This document shows positions 1-9,525 of a stretch of DNA of 64,000 nt, piece by piece. The stretch covers positions 11,846,802-11,910,801 of the forward strand of contig NC_063258.1 of the NCBI RefSeq assembly GCF_019578655.1. Reading direction: 5' to 3'. Source of the DNA: Ricinus communis. Its lineage: Eukaryota; Streptophyta; Magnoliopsida; Malpighiales; Euphorbiaceae. Under the pieces are notes generated by a model. That model saw nothing but the letters and a program-made list of their open reading frames with translations, was not told the origin of the DNA and searched no databases. Numbering within the stretch: position 1 is the stretch's first letter; each line of letters begins with the position of its first letter. A program made the position numbers and the translations under genes.

Positions 1-158
1 AGCATGTGAACGCAATCATGTTACGGTCCGGTAAATTTGTTCCTAGTCCTTCTTTTGTTTCTAACACTAATGCTGATGGCACAGGTAGATTCAAGCAGGG
101 AAGTTGAAGCTACCAAGGCAAAGGAGATTCCACTAAAGCAGGCGCAAGTCGAGCAGTA
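1..158 (+). pseudogene. gag C-terminal remnant
   Basis: The frame starting at base 3 contains AIMLRSGK, the form taken here by the conserved (K)AITLRSGK motif that closes the gag region of Athila/Tat elements; the related copy at about 21170-21200 reads KAITLRSS. The frame stops after about 35 codons, and a stop at about 158 separates it from the protease frame. Role in an intact element: nucleocapsid/linker part of Gag. Confidence 0.6.
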
Positions 159-171
159 GTTTAGTAAATTC

Positions 172-984
172 TTGGAAATTTTTAAACAACTACATATAAA
201 TTTACCTTTTATTGAAGTAATTTCGCAGATGCCTTGGTATGCAAAGTTCTTAAAGGAGATTCTTAGCAACAAGAGGAAGTTTGAGGACTCGGGGTGCGTG
301 ACGTTAAACGAGGAATGTTCAGTAATTTTCCTGAATAAGTTACCGAAAAAGCGACATGATCCAGGGAGTTTTACTATTCCTTGTGTTATAGGTAACTTAT
401 CTGTCAATGATGCCTTAGCTGATTTAGGGGCTGGAATTAATGTAATGTTGTACAGTCTGTTTGTAAAACTGGGGCTGGGAGAGACCAAACCCACTAGGAT
501 GAGTATACAATTAGCTGATAGATCTGTTAAGTATCCTAGGGGTATTGTAGAGAATGTGCTGGTAAAAGTAAATAAATTTATATTTCCTATTGATTTTGTG
601 ATCTTAGACATAGACAATGAGAGTAGTGTACCCTTAATTCTAGGAAGACTTTTTCTTGCAACATCTAAGGCAATGATAAATGTTTGTGATGGAAAGTTAA
701 AACTTAGGGTAGGAGATGAGACTGTCACCTTTGACTTGCATAATGCCATAAGCCAGTCTTTAGATCATAATAATGTTGTATATGTTGTTAATGTAATTGA
801 CGATGATATTGAGACACAATTGCAGGAAGTGTTAGTTGAAGATCCTCTACATGTCACTTTGCCAAGGGGAGAAAAGCATGAGCTGTCAAATGAGGAAGTG
901 TTGGAGCAGCTTGAATTTATGTTACCAAACGAGCCAAGCGGCAATACTTATGAGTTTATTGTGATTGATAGGATAGGTGTGTAG
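172..984 (+). pseudogene. Athila-type retropepsin (aspartic protease) region of pol
   Basis: A 270-codon open frame. Residues 1-60 are the conserved linker (EVISQMPKYxKFLKE-like). Residues 65-190 are a retropepsin-like protease domain that would process Gag-Pol. The active-site motif is DLGAG at residues 84-88, where this family usually has DLGAS; the C-terminal flap-side motif ILGRxFLAT is at 157-164. Residues 235-256 (KHELSNEEVLEQLEF...) recur almost unchanged in element III at 28600-28665. The first ATG is only the first start after an upstream stop; the real protein would be part of a longer polyprotein. The same domain occurs on the minus strand at 34527-35105. Called a pseudogene because the enzyme module downstream is missing. 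Confidence 0.8.
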
Positions 985-1339
985 AAGTTGAGGCCATAAC
1001 TTAAGGAACCGCTGGTTCTTTATTTGAAAGAGTTTCCACAGCATCTTGACTATGCGCATATGGATGAGGATAACGGGTTGCCGGTCATTCCAGCAGCAGA
1101 CTTGACAACCGAGGTAAGGGAAAGGACATCGTCCACTCAAAGGAAGTACCTAAAAGCGGCTGCTTGGAGGACTACTGACAATCTGAGCACCTATAACCTG
1201 GCAGATAAATCGCAGTAGATGTCAAACCCGCACACAGAGGGAGTTATAACTGAGTCCAGCTAAATGACTTGAGGACCAAAAAGAAGCATGTTTGGGAGGC
1301 ATTCCCATATTTACCTTTATGTTTTTCTTTTTATATTAT
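985..1339 (+). pseudogene. pre-RT linker fused to the end of pol (RT-RNaseH-IN deleted)
   Basis: The frame at 1024-1218 reads LKEFPQHLDYAHMDEDNGLPVI then RKYLKAAAWRTTDN, the region that precedes reverse transcriptase in Athila/Tat polyproteins (LP-HLKYAFL...LPVIIS, then KKAIGWTIADI). A few tens of bases later (about 1240-1310) the sequence is already that found just past the pol stop in other copies here (GAGTCCAGCTAAA, then TTTGGGAGGCA). About 2 kb encoding RT, RNase H and integrase is therefore absent. 1261-1339 is this post-pol tail and AT-rich sequence. Confidence 0.65.
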
Positions 1340-1539
1340 GAGTCATTTGCATGTTTGATGGTAGTTAGAGCACTTGCTTAGTGACTAAACCTAATTGTAT
1401 GAAGCTAGGGTTTTAATAACTTAAGTTAGATTTATGGTGATTGGTGAAGATGAAATTCCCTATTTGATACATTTTTACTTGAATTATAGCCTAAATGTGT
1501 ACGTATATGTGTTGAATGTAGGTAGGGAGTTTGGTGGTT
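1340..1539 (+). other. AT-rich post-pol spacer
   Basis: Noncoding AT-rich DNA between the end of pol and the CpG-rich block. It corresponds to 25010-25190 in element A2. Nothing else recognised. Confidence 0.5.
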
Positions 1540-1870
1540 TGAGATGTCGAAGAAAAGCTTGGATTTCAATGGTTCACCACAGTTTCCGTGGGCATCACAG
1601 GTTGGATCCCCAGGCCATGCTAATCAGCATGGCCGGAGTCCTACCCGTGATGAATATGCACATGAAGTGTTTGAAAAATTGGTTGTCCACCATGGCTTCC
1701 GAAGGCACCACGGGAGGCAATACCAGGCTGTGCTGACCAATATGGCCACGCCCTCACCTGTGGTGAACTTGCACATAGAGGATGCTTTAGGGTTCAGCAC
1801 AGACCGAGTCCAGGCCGTGCTAACCAGCACGGTCTTGCTCTCGCTCGTGTTGACCCCCATAACTATAAAA
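1540..1870 (+). promoter_or_regulatory. internal LTR-like promoter block with TATA box
   Basis: A CpG-rich island in AT-rich surroundings, with repeated CACGG/CCGTG half-palindromes (GCATGGCC, GGCCGTGCTAACCAGCACGG) and the phrase GAGTCCAGGCCGTGCT also seen in the LTRs (compare 31195-31225). A TATAAAA box at 1864-1870 lies about 30 bp past the island and is followed by a pyrimidine-rich leader. The same arrangement sits at the same place, after pol and before the ORF1-like frame, at 25190-25560 and 62270-62574. Promoter activity is inferred from architecture only. Short open frames here are broken in the sister copies and are not credited as genes. Confidence 0.5.
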
Positions 1871-1969
1871 GCAAGCCATTTCAAACCTCCTCCAATTTTT
1901 CCCTCTCTAAAGTTCTAAGGTGCTTTTCTTCTTCTTCTCGATATTTCTTACCTGTCTTCGCAATTTCAA

Positions 1970-2446
1970 GTAAGTTTATTCGCCTTTTGCTTTTATTTGG
2001 TTAAATTTGATTTTTCTTTTATGTATTTTTATTATTTAGGACATTTTGATATGCTCTAGTAGTTGTCAATATTTATTGCTTTATTTTATTTTATTTTTAT
2101 TTACACTGCTTGAGTTTGGTTTGCATTATATTTAGCTCAGATTAGTTATTGTATTTGTGTGATTTTGAAAAATGAAATGCTAAGTTGGGGTTTGGTAGCA
2201 ATAAAGTTAATTTATGGCATTTTATTCTGAAAAATTAATAGCATAAATTCTCTTTATTTGGTGCGTAATAATGTGGGCTGGAATGCCATTATGAATTGGT
2301 TTTCTAGCAGGAAATTGAGGCTTTAGTCTTACTTTTAAGCCTAAAGTTTTCTGTTAATCAAATTATAGTCGTTATGCTGCTAAATTTGTAGTATAATTTA
2401 TGTTAGCTAGATTTCTTGTTTGAATACTAATGATTGACTGTATTAG
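1970..2446 (+). other. intron-like leader before the ORF1-like frame
   Basis: CAA/GTAAGT at 1970-1975 matches a plant 5' splice site. The stretch is AT-rich, has ACTAAT at 2424-2429 (branch-point-like) and TATTAG ending at 2446. The third Athila copy repeats all three signals at 62673-63084. Coding-like sequence resumes directly after the AG in both. Splicing is inferred. Confidence 0.45.
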
Positions 2447-3957
2447 ACAATATAAGGGATCGAGATCAATCCCGTTGAAAGCAACCGCAATGCGCCGCTA
2501 CTAGCAAGCGCTCACGTGGTGAGGGAACTTCTTCTTCCACTTCACCTTCCCCACTCCACCACAACAGCAACTAGTCCAAGCATGAAGAATACCAGCTGTA
2601 AATCCACCTGCACCTAGTCGACATCCCTTATGGACATTTTAGAATGCTGATAACGAGAGCCGCTACCAAGTCATGAGATGGATGCAAGTAATGTCTGGAT
2701 GATGCATTGACTTTGTATCCCTGGAGAGAGTGGGATTGGCTCAAGATGTTCATGTACTGTTCGACACACTGCCTTATGCACGATTCTTCAACATCATTGA
2801 GCCTACCTACCGCGAGCTTACCATTGGATTCCTCAGCACCTTCTCCTTACAGCAACAGATCACAAACTGGCATCAGCTTGATGTAGTTTACTTCAGACTT
2901 AGAGGAAGGGAGTTCTCAATGTTAGTTCCACAATTCGGTATGCATTTGGGTTTATGGACTGGGCAAGAGACCTCAGGCGAGGAGTATTAGGGATGCATCT
3001 ACATCAACCCAATCTTGTACAAAACCGTGTGGGATTCATTAGTACTCAGGACAGAATTGTACTAACCCAACAGGTCTAAGGCGTCTAGCCTTTTGGATCA
3101 TCTCCGCTATCTTCATACACTATTAGCCTACACTATTATAGGCCGAGGAGATAGTTTTGGAGCGGTCAAACAGACCGATGTATTCATTCTTTGGGCTATG
3201 CAACATCGTAAGAAGCTTGACATGGGGTATTTATTGGCTCATCAAGTCCATTCCTTCATAGTCAACACCTAAAAGAATATGCACTGCTATTTTGGGTCAT
3301 GTGTGACTAGGTTGGCTAAGAGAATGGACGTAATGGATGATTATCTGTCCGAGCTTTCTCAGATTGCTGACATGACCCACTCATCACCCACATGGCATTG
3401 AGTACATGCTTGTCAGTGCAATAGTTAGGGAGGCTAGAGAGGCAGCAGCTCGAGGAGCCCAAGACTCTACGGCTGAGATTCCAAATGTTAGGATTCCTAA
3501 CCTAGCCAAAGTGTTTATGCCTACATCTGGAGCTTCCTCTTCTTATTCTGCAGGGACATCGAGTGCTCAGATTAGTGCTTTGGCTGACCAACTAGATCGA
3601 GTTTATGATTTACAGTAGCAGCACTATACTGAGTTTGTGCAGCATATAAAGGAGTTTAGGTAGTTTCAAGATGAGAATAGGGCATAGTTCCAAGGGTTAA
3701 ATGATATGCTCTAGTAGCTTATGCATGGATTAGATAGGCAGGCCACCAGACGAACCTAATGACGGATCAGATATAAAAGATGGCGGAGTCCGGAGCATAA
3801 AATCAGCGATTCATCAATGATATGGAGTTTGATCTAGCAGGTTGCTTCACGGATCCTATGTCACCACCACCGCCCCCTCCTTCAGTGCCTTCCCCTACTC
3901 CTCACCCTCCAGCTGATCCAGCCAGTGAGAATGTGCCTTCAGCAGACTACCAGCAGT
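2447..3957 (+). pseudogene. ATHILA ORF1-like post-pol protein, degenerate
   Basis: The best open part (2730-2990) contains GLAQDVHxLFDTLPYARFFNIIEPTYRELT, then a segment with REFSMLVPQFGMHLGLWT. This resembles the ATHILA ORF-1 / putative plant transposon protein families (FxEPTYxELTxEF...F.L.GR...S..qFg..LGL). The frame continues through several stops and a shift near 3400 to LALADQLDRVYDL-type sequence at 3600 and a proline-rich tail at 3855-3950. Homologous pseudogenes lie at 32263-33470 and 63085-64000. Its position after pol is where Athila elements carry an envelope-like ORF, but I see no membrane segments. Function unknown. Confidence 0.65.
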
Positions 3958-5655
3958 GATAAAAAAAATTTGTGCTCTATTTCTTTTCCTTTTCCTTTTT
4001 ATTTTTATTTTTATTTTATTTTATTTTTGTTTCTTTTTGCATTTTCATTTTATTTTATTTTCTTTCATTTTTCTTTCATCTTATGTTATTTTAGTATAAC
4101 ACTTTGCCTTGCCTTTATGCTATGTACATTTAATATGATATTCACTCTTCCTATGTGCTTGCTATGTTATATACCCTTTTTTTTTCTAACATCGAGGGCA
4201 ATGTTATGCTCAAGTGTGGGGTGGGTATCTATGGTTTTATTATCCCTTGATTGTTTAGGCAATGATAATGGACTATTCTTAGGATGTTAGGACCTAGGTT
4301 CTTCATGACATTTAAGCTTAGTTTATTCTCTTGTAATTAATGACTTAATTAACACACTAATAATTGATTGTCCCTCTCGATTTTTATTCTTGGAAAGCAA
4401 TTTCACTGTATTCAATATGTCAAATTGGTCGGGTTAAACCGGTGTTGCTTAAGTTCCTTGTAAATTTACAACCTTCATCCTTGAACTTTGATTATGCCAA
4501 TCTCTTATACATTTTATGTGATGGTTCAATTGATAAGTCTGTGAACCAATTGAAAATTTTAGGCACTTGAAACGTGAGTTTTTGAACCAAAATTTGAGCA
4601 TCCATTCCAAATTATGCTCATGATTTTTCTTGTTTGAGTGTGCGCTATACTTAATATTGTTTCTAGAACTTGCTCTATAATACTTGTTGAGGTTATATGA
4701 ATTTTTGAATACCATGAGATGATTTAGGCAACTTAGGATTCACCACATCTAGCCAAAAGCCTACCTTTTCTTTCCATTAGTCAGCCAGTTTTGAGCCTTA
4801 ACCTTTTCTTCATGATTTGCACTTATACACTACATCTACAACATTCTATACATTTATATTTTCTTTCACCCTGTATACTAAATAATTATGTGTTATGATT
4901 CTTCTTTTATGGAATCATAGTGCCTAATTTTGTTATAAATTCACTTAGTCTTTTTAATCATTCTTTGATGCTTCCTTTAATCCAAATTGGATAATTGTTC
5001 TCGTTGTTTATGTCACTAATCATGCAGCTCCTGTGTAAGCTGTTGTGGCATATATATATGTCAAAAAAAAATTATGACTTATTTATTAGTTGTTTTCTCT
5101 TTTAGATTTAATTCTTGTGAGCATCCTTTACTTCAAATAAGGCTTATTGAGTATTTTTATTGTTCTGGCATTCAACTCCTGAAGCATTCATTCTAAATAA
5201 TTACATGATTTTTCAGTATACTTTACATTTCTATCTAAATATTCTTACCTTTACTTTAGCCATATTTCAACCCTTGTAAAGACCTTTTGATTATGGTATT
5301 CATTTATTCGCAGTAGCAAAGATGAGATTTATGAACAAGCTTATGGTAAATAGGTTCTGTATAGATGCATTGAGGGAATTTTCTTGTTTACCTATAAACA
5401 CTGTGAGTAATTTGAGAGATTCATGTGAGGCAATTGTTCTTGGTCTTTAATGCTGAGTTGTTATAAAAGTTGTACTTTGAGATGGTATTACTATAGTTCT
5501 TCTTTGAAGGTGTTTGATTTGTTTAGCTACTCGAGTTTCATTCTTTATATGTTGAATAATGTGTTTGAAGTTGTGAACTTTAGCATGGATTTTGAGAGGT
5601 GATTGTTGCTTGTATATGTATTGAGTTATTGATTGCTTGAGGACAAGAAAAAGCT
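3958..5655 (+). other. long 3' noncoding region of element I
   Basis: It starts with a pyrimidine-rich tract (3960-4100) whose apparent F/Y-rich open frame is an artefact of composition. 4560-4850 is a block conserved in elements III (29690-29950) and A2 (33860-34110), with the shared phrase TTTCTTGTTTGAGTGTGC. 4900-5640 is AT-rich and partly conserved with the same elements. No convincing gene. Confidence 0.6.
4212..4225 (+). promoter_or_regulatory. internal polypurine-tract-like copy
   Basis: AAGTGTGGGGTGGG repeats the core AAGTGTGGGGTG of the true polypurine tract at 5657-5668. Both are preceded by a GAGGxCAA phrase. The duplicate lies about 1.45 kb upstream of the 3' LTR, and equivalents exist at 29305-29319 and 33525-33538. 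It may be a central polypurine tract for second-strand priming (inference). Confidence 0.5.
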
Positions 5656-5671
5656 TAAGTGTGGGGTGATT
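5656..5671 (+). promoter_or_regulatory. polypurine tract of element I
   Basis: TAAGTGTGGGGTGATT lies directly before the TGATATGCAT start of the 3' LTR, where plus-strand priming begins. Confidence 0.75.
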
Positions 5672-7087
5672 TGATATGCATTGTTTTATACATGATTGTA
5701 TGCCCAATTACTTCCATTTTTGTGCATAGTTATCTTGGTTTATGCCAGAATCACCTGTATTTTGGTTCCTTTCATGTTTAAGGTATTTATCGATGGATAT
5801 TATCAGTAGTCGATGGAAATGCATGCAAATACGGACTAGAATCCGTCAAAATTGAGCAAGGGCTACCATTTCAAGGTTGAGCACGACTTGGACTCCAGCC
5901 GTGCTGAACCATCAACACTTGACCCTCAAGAGTGTCATTTTGGCACGATTTCCGAGGCCACCACAGCCTCCATCATGGCCCGTTGTGGCTCAGCACCAGC
6001 GAGGGCACGACCAGGAAGAAGACCTAATTTGCGGGACTCGGAGGTCCAGTACGGCCTAGACTCCGCCTATGCTGATCAACACGGGCTTGACCACGGGCAT
6101 GCTCAGAAATTTATATAGGCAAATGAGAATTATTTTGCTAGGGTTCGATTTTCTGACTGGATTTCTCACATACATGCACGAGCCACCATTTTCCAAACTT
6201 CGATATTCGAATTTAGGAGACTATTTCGCCTATTTAAGGAAGGGTTACATTGGTTTAAACATCACATTGAAGATCAAGAGTGGATTTGGAGGCATTGAAG
6301 AGGCAATTTAGGGTTCATCATTTAGATTTAGGGATTTAGGGTTTTTCATCCGACTTGAAGAAGAAGGGTGTACATGCTTTCAAATTGCTTTTCTGTATTT
6401 GTTCCTTACTTTGTGTTGCTTATTAGCATGAGTAGCTAGAATTGTTAAAACCATTGGGGTTCCTATGTTGTTGGATCGCATTTAATGTTTATGAGACTTT
6501 GATTATCAATGCTTGTTTCTTCTTGCTTTCATTATTAATGAGAAATCACATTATTTATGAGACGTTGTGAGTTGTGGTGTTTAGATTACTTTATGTAATT
6601 GAGAAGTTCATTTACCAATTGGAAATTTGAATAGCAAGAACTAGTTAATGATCACTTAAAGATAAAGGCAATTGACTAGCCGGATTAAGAATTAACAACT
6701 CTTAATAGTGGTGGATTTAATCTTAAAGCTAACCTAAAATCAGTTGTTAGGAAGAGATTCCATTGTTTAGGTTCTTAGGTTTAGGAATTCGATATTCTCA
6801 AGAGGTAAATCGAATTCAATTTAGAATCCGCTCAAGGGTAATCGCAATTTTTCCTTTGATTATTTCATGAAATCCTTCCAGACTGTCTGACATTTAGTTA
6901 ATCACTTAGCTTGCATATACTCATAGAATAGCAACTTCATCGATTTGTTAAGGTTAGATAACATAAGATGCTACAGTAGTTCTAGGATCACCCTTTCCCA
7001 AGAATACGACCTTGATACTCGCCATTAGTGCTAATCTGCATTGATATGTTCACTTCCTTAGATTGTAGCTACATAAAAAGCCTATTA
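5672..7087 (+). repeat. 3' LTR of element I (Athila family A1, 1416 bp)
   Basis: It starts TGATATGCAT after the polypurine tract and ends GCCTATTA, against GCCTATCA in the sister LTRs. It aligns end to end with 15171-16589, 26299-27711 and 30795-32257. The promoter half has a CpG-rich block at 5870-6105 with GGCCGTG/CACGG motifs and a TATATAGG box at 6112. Open frames inside the CpG block are not genes. Confidence 0.9.
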
Positions 7088-7322
7088 AATACACGCATGT
7101 AAGGAAGAACTCATGTTGTTTTTAATTAATCCAAGCATAATACTATCCAAAATTCGAGCGCTCTCATGTCTAAAATGCATATAACGAAGTAATTTGTATC
7201 ATAGTGTTTTTACGTAGGCCCATGTGAATTTACCCTTATTTTTATTAAGTTGACTCACAAAATTTGGGACTACGAGAGTTGTTGCCCAATCAACTCCTCT
7301 ATCGTTCCTGCTTTGACTTTAG

Positions 7323-7410
7323 TTTATCTATCTTTCTGTATTTATTTATTCATATTTGGCCTCTAGTTTATCTATCTTTCTATATTTATTTATTCATATT
7401 TAGCATCTAG
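7323..7410. repeat. 44-bp tandem duplication (two units)
   Basis: Two units starting TTTATCTATCTTTCTRTATT and ending CTAG, differing by a few bases. The partner copy of R carries the same duplication at 9232-9319. Confidence 0.85.
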
Positions 7411-7982
7411 TTTCTTCTTCTTATGGAATGAAGGCTTTTGCACTAAAAAAACCACATGCAACTGAATACTTGAGGCTAATGAGCATATTATTTCAGTTTT
7501 CTACTTTGTGGGAAATTAAGTTATAGGTTACTTGAAGAACTTTTTGGACTTAATTAGCACTCGCTCTAGCGAGCATAGACTTATTCTCACGTCCACCCTT
7601 TCTCTTGTGTTTTTTGTTTACCTTTATGTTTAAATCAATTCTGTTTGATCCTTACGATTAGCCATATGGTAGAGAATAAAGAAGTTTTGATTTCTTTCCT
7701 GATCGAATATGAAATCCTACCGATATTCTCTTTTTTTTTTGCTTATTTTATGTCTCTCTTTCTAAAATCTGTCTAGTATGATGGTTTGGTTTTATTCGTA
7801 AGCATAAACATGAGTGTGGAATGAAAGCGCGTGGAAGCAGCAATCATAGGCACCCACTTAATGCTTCGACGAAAGTGAAGAAAGAAAATTAGCTGATCAT
7901 GTATTGATATCATTCTTCAAATGATCACGGACAAATCTTTTGGACGAAAGAGGGAACGATCAGAATCAAGGCACGCCCAAAT

Positions 7983-8822
7983 TGATACTAATGTGGCTAA
8001 CTTGTGCCAAACCCGTATTCAATGTTGATGTCTTCACCAAGGATCATTCACCTAATCAAGCAAAGAAACTCTAACTCCCAACAGGACCTTAATTATAAAG
8101 AATTAAAAGTTGTTTAACATAAATAAGTTTAGGTTAAACTAAGTTTGTAAAATGTTAAGCCTTCACTTGATAAATTCACCAAGTTCATAAAGAACAAAAG
8201 AAGAGAATTGACTCTAAAATTATCAATATTCAAGAACTCCTTTTACATAGAAATTCATATTAGCTTATATTGGCCTTAAAGAAACCTAATTCTATAATAA
8301 TAAAGAAGCAAACAACAATAAGACTAGGAATAGAACTCCTAAACTAAAATGATAACTTAAAACACTCCTAACAATTAAGAGACTTCTTTAAATGAATAAA
8401 TGCTTCTAAAATTCATCCAACCCTAATGCATATAATAAACATGGCAAATGGGCTTAAGTAACATGTGATATGCAGCCCATTCTTGAGTATTGGACTCTAA
8501 ATAGCTTGACTTGATTGTTTTGGGCTTATCTTGTCTTAATCATGCCTCCATATGTTGGATTGAGTTGATAAGAATATCTTGAGGCCCATTATCTTGATTA
8601 AGCCCAATCTCACTTGGAATTTTAATCGGACTAGGATTCCTAGTGAAAATATGATTCCTTTTATTGTTTGAACTCCTAATATCATCATAACTCCTTACTG
8701 GATTAGGATTCCTAATGGAATTAGGAGTTCTTGTTGAAGTAGGATTCTTTGAGCAAGTAGGATTTGCATCATTAGCTTTTCTTGTTGCAGTAGAATTCCT
8801 TGTGCTACATGGGTTCTCATCA
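7983..8822 (-). repeat. solo LTR Q1 (840 bp) inserted in repeat R
   Basis: Read on the minus strand it runs TGATGAGAACCC to TAGTATCA, with TG...CA ends. Flanks are CAAAT at 7978-7982 and TAGAT at 8823-8827, a decayed 5-bp target duplication. R copies without it (about 13040 and 50080) show the empty site AATATTTGGG. A second copy sits at the same place in another R copy (59008-59874). No internal region is present. Parent element unknown. Confidence 0.7.
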
Positions 8823-8866
8823 TAGATATTCTTATTCATGATTTGCACCATTAGGATCTCCGTCAT
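8540..8866 (-). CDS. 108-codon S/T/N/P-rich repeat ORF in LTR Q1
   Basis: Not recognised. The product is hydrophilic, with degenerate repeats of the type TRNPxxxR(S/N) from about residue 35 to 85, built on a DNA period of roughly 20-24 bp (AGGAATCCTA-like). It ends NSIQHMEA. The same frame is found in Q2, with MVQIxxNNIYDENPCSxRNS and the same C-terminus, but broken by a shift near 59085. It starts 44 bp outside the LTR, in R. Openness could simply reflect the stop-free repeat, so a real protein is doubtful. Confidence 0.3.
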   Translation of the reverse strand: MTEILMVQIMNKNIYDENPCSTRNSTATRKANDANPTCSKNPTSTRTPNSIRNPNPVRSYDDIRSSNNKRNHIFTRNPSPIKIPSEIGLNQDNGPQDILINSIQHMEA

Positions 8867-9231
8867 TCCTTACTCCTCTAAGGATGAGGACTCCTGATGA
8901 CACAAGGATTGGCATAAGGAAATATGGGAGCATAATTGACAAGCTTGACCGGTGGCATTGGGGATTACCTTGATGATTAAGCAGGATGAGACATAAATCC
9001 ATGCATGTAAGGCATAACTCATGTTGTTTTCAATTAATCCAAGCGTAATACTATCCGAAATTCAAGCACTCTCATGTTTGAAGTGCATATAACTAAGTAA
9101 TTTGGGTCAGAGTGTTTTTAGGTAGGCCTACGTGAATTTACCCTTGTTTTTTGTTAAGCTGGCTTATAAAATTTAGGACTATGAGAGTTGTTGCCCAGTC
9201 AACTCCTCTCTCATTCCTGATTTGACTTTAG

Positions 9232-9319
9232 TTTATCTATCTTTCTATATTTATTTATTCATATTTAGCATCTAGTTTATCTATCTTTCTGTATTTATTT
9301 ATTCATATTTAGCATCTAG
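9232..9319. repeat. 44-bp tandem duplication (two units), second R copy
   Basis: Same 44-bp doublet as at 7323-7410. R copies at about 12610, 50500 and 58570 have a single unit. Confidence 0.85.
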
Positions 9320-9525
9320 TTTCTTCTTCTAATGGAATGAGGGCTTTTGCACTATAAAAACCACATGCAACTGAATACTTGATGCTAATGAGCATATTAT
9401 TTCAGTTGTCTACGTTGCCGAAAATCAAGTTATAGGTTCTTTGAAGAACTTTTTGGACTTAATCAACACTCGCTCTAGCAAGCATAGACTTATTCTCACG
9501 TCCATCCTTTCTCTTGTGTTCTTTG

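Larger units (their letters stand above)
1..7087 (+). mobile_element. Athila-lineage LTR retrotransposon, 3' part (element I)
   Basis: The 5' LTR and most of gag lie left of the window. In order there are a gag end, an aspartic protease, a short pre-RT remnant joined to the end of pol, a CpG-rich promoter-like block, an intron-like leader, an ORF1-like pseudogene, a long AT-rich 3' region, a polypurine tract and the 3' LTR. No reverse transcriptase, RNase H or integrase is present, so the copy could only move with help in trans. The Athila assignment rests on the protease family, the ORF1-like domain and LTR identity with element III, whose primer site matches tRNA-Asp. The LTR ends inside repeat R, which is the insertion site. 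Confidence 0.85.
7088..9525 (-). repeat. tandem noncoding repeat family R with solo LTR Q1 inside
   Basis: Two head-to-tail copies of a roughly 1-kb noncoding unit, seen once each at 12481-13545, 49610-50690 and, in parts, around 56334-59007. Each unit carries a boundary segment of about 90 bp (7455-7545 and 9340-9430, with AATACTTGAGGCTAATGAGC). The left copy is cut by the LTR of element I and the right copy by B1. Both copies share the same 44-bp tandem duplication, absent from other R copies, so they arose from one another or are the two ends of one insertion. No coding capacity recognised outside Q1. Confidence 0.7.

Noticed and set aside
21..749. 242-codon open frame on the minus strand
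   Set aside because: Exact antisense of the Athila protease region; composition is that of a reverse-complemented coding frame and no domain is recognisable.
2730..3957. Envelope protein of an Athila endogenous retrovirus
   Set aside because: The position fits, but no signal peptide, transmembrane segment or coiled coil is visible; the sequence resembles the ATHILA ORF1 family instead.
3925..4290. 121-codon F/Y-rich open frame, membrane-protein-like
   Set aside because: Produced by the T-rich tract after the ORF1-like pseudogene; the matching tracts in elements III and A2 give no such frame.
5852..6118. Open frames in the CpG-rich LTR block (also 31034-31258, 15520-15711, 25168-25362)
   Set aside because: Sister LTRs have shifts and stops in the same region, and the block is promoter-half sequence.
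7323..9319. CRISPR-like repeated units
   Set aside because: Two-unit 44-bp doublets without regular spacers, in a plant repeat.
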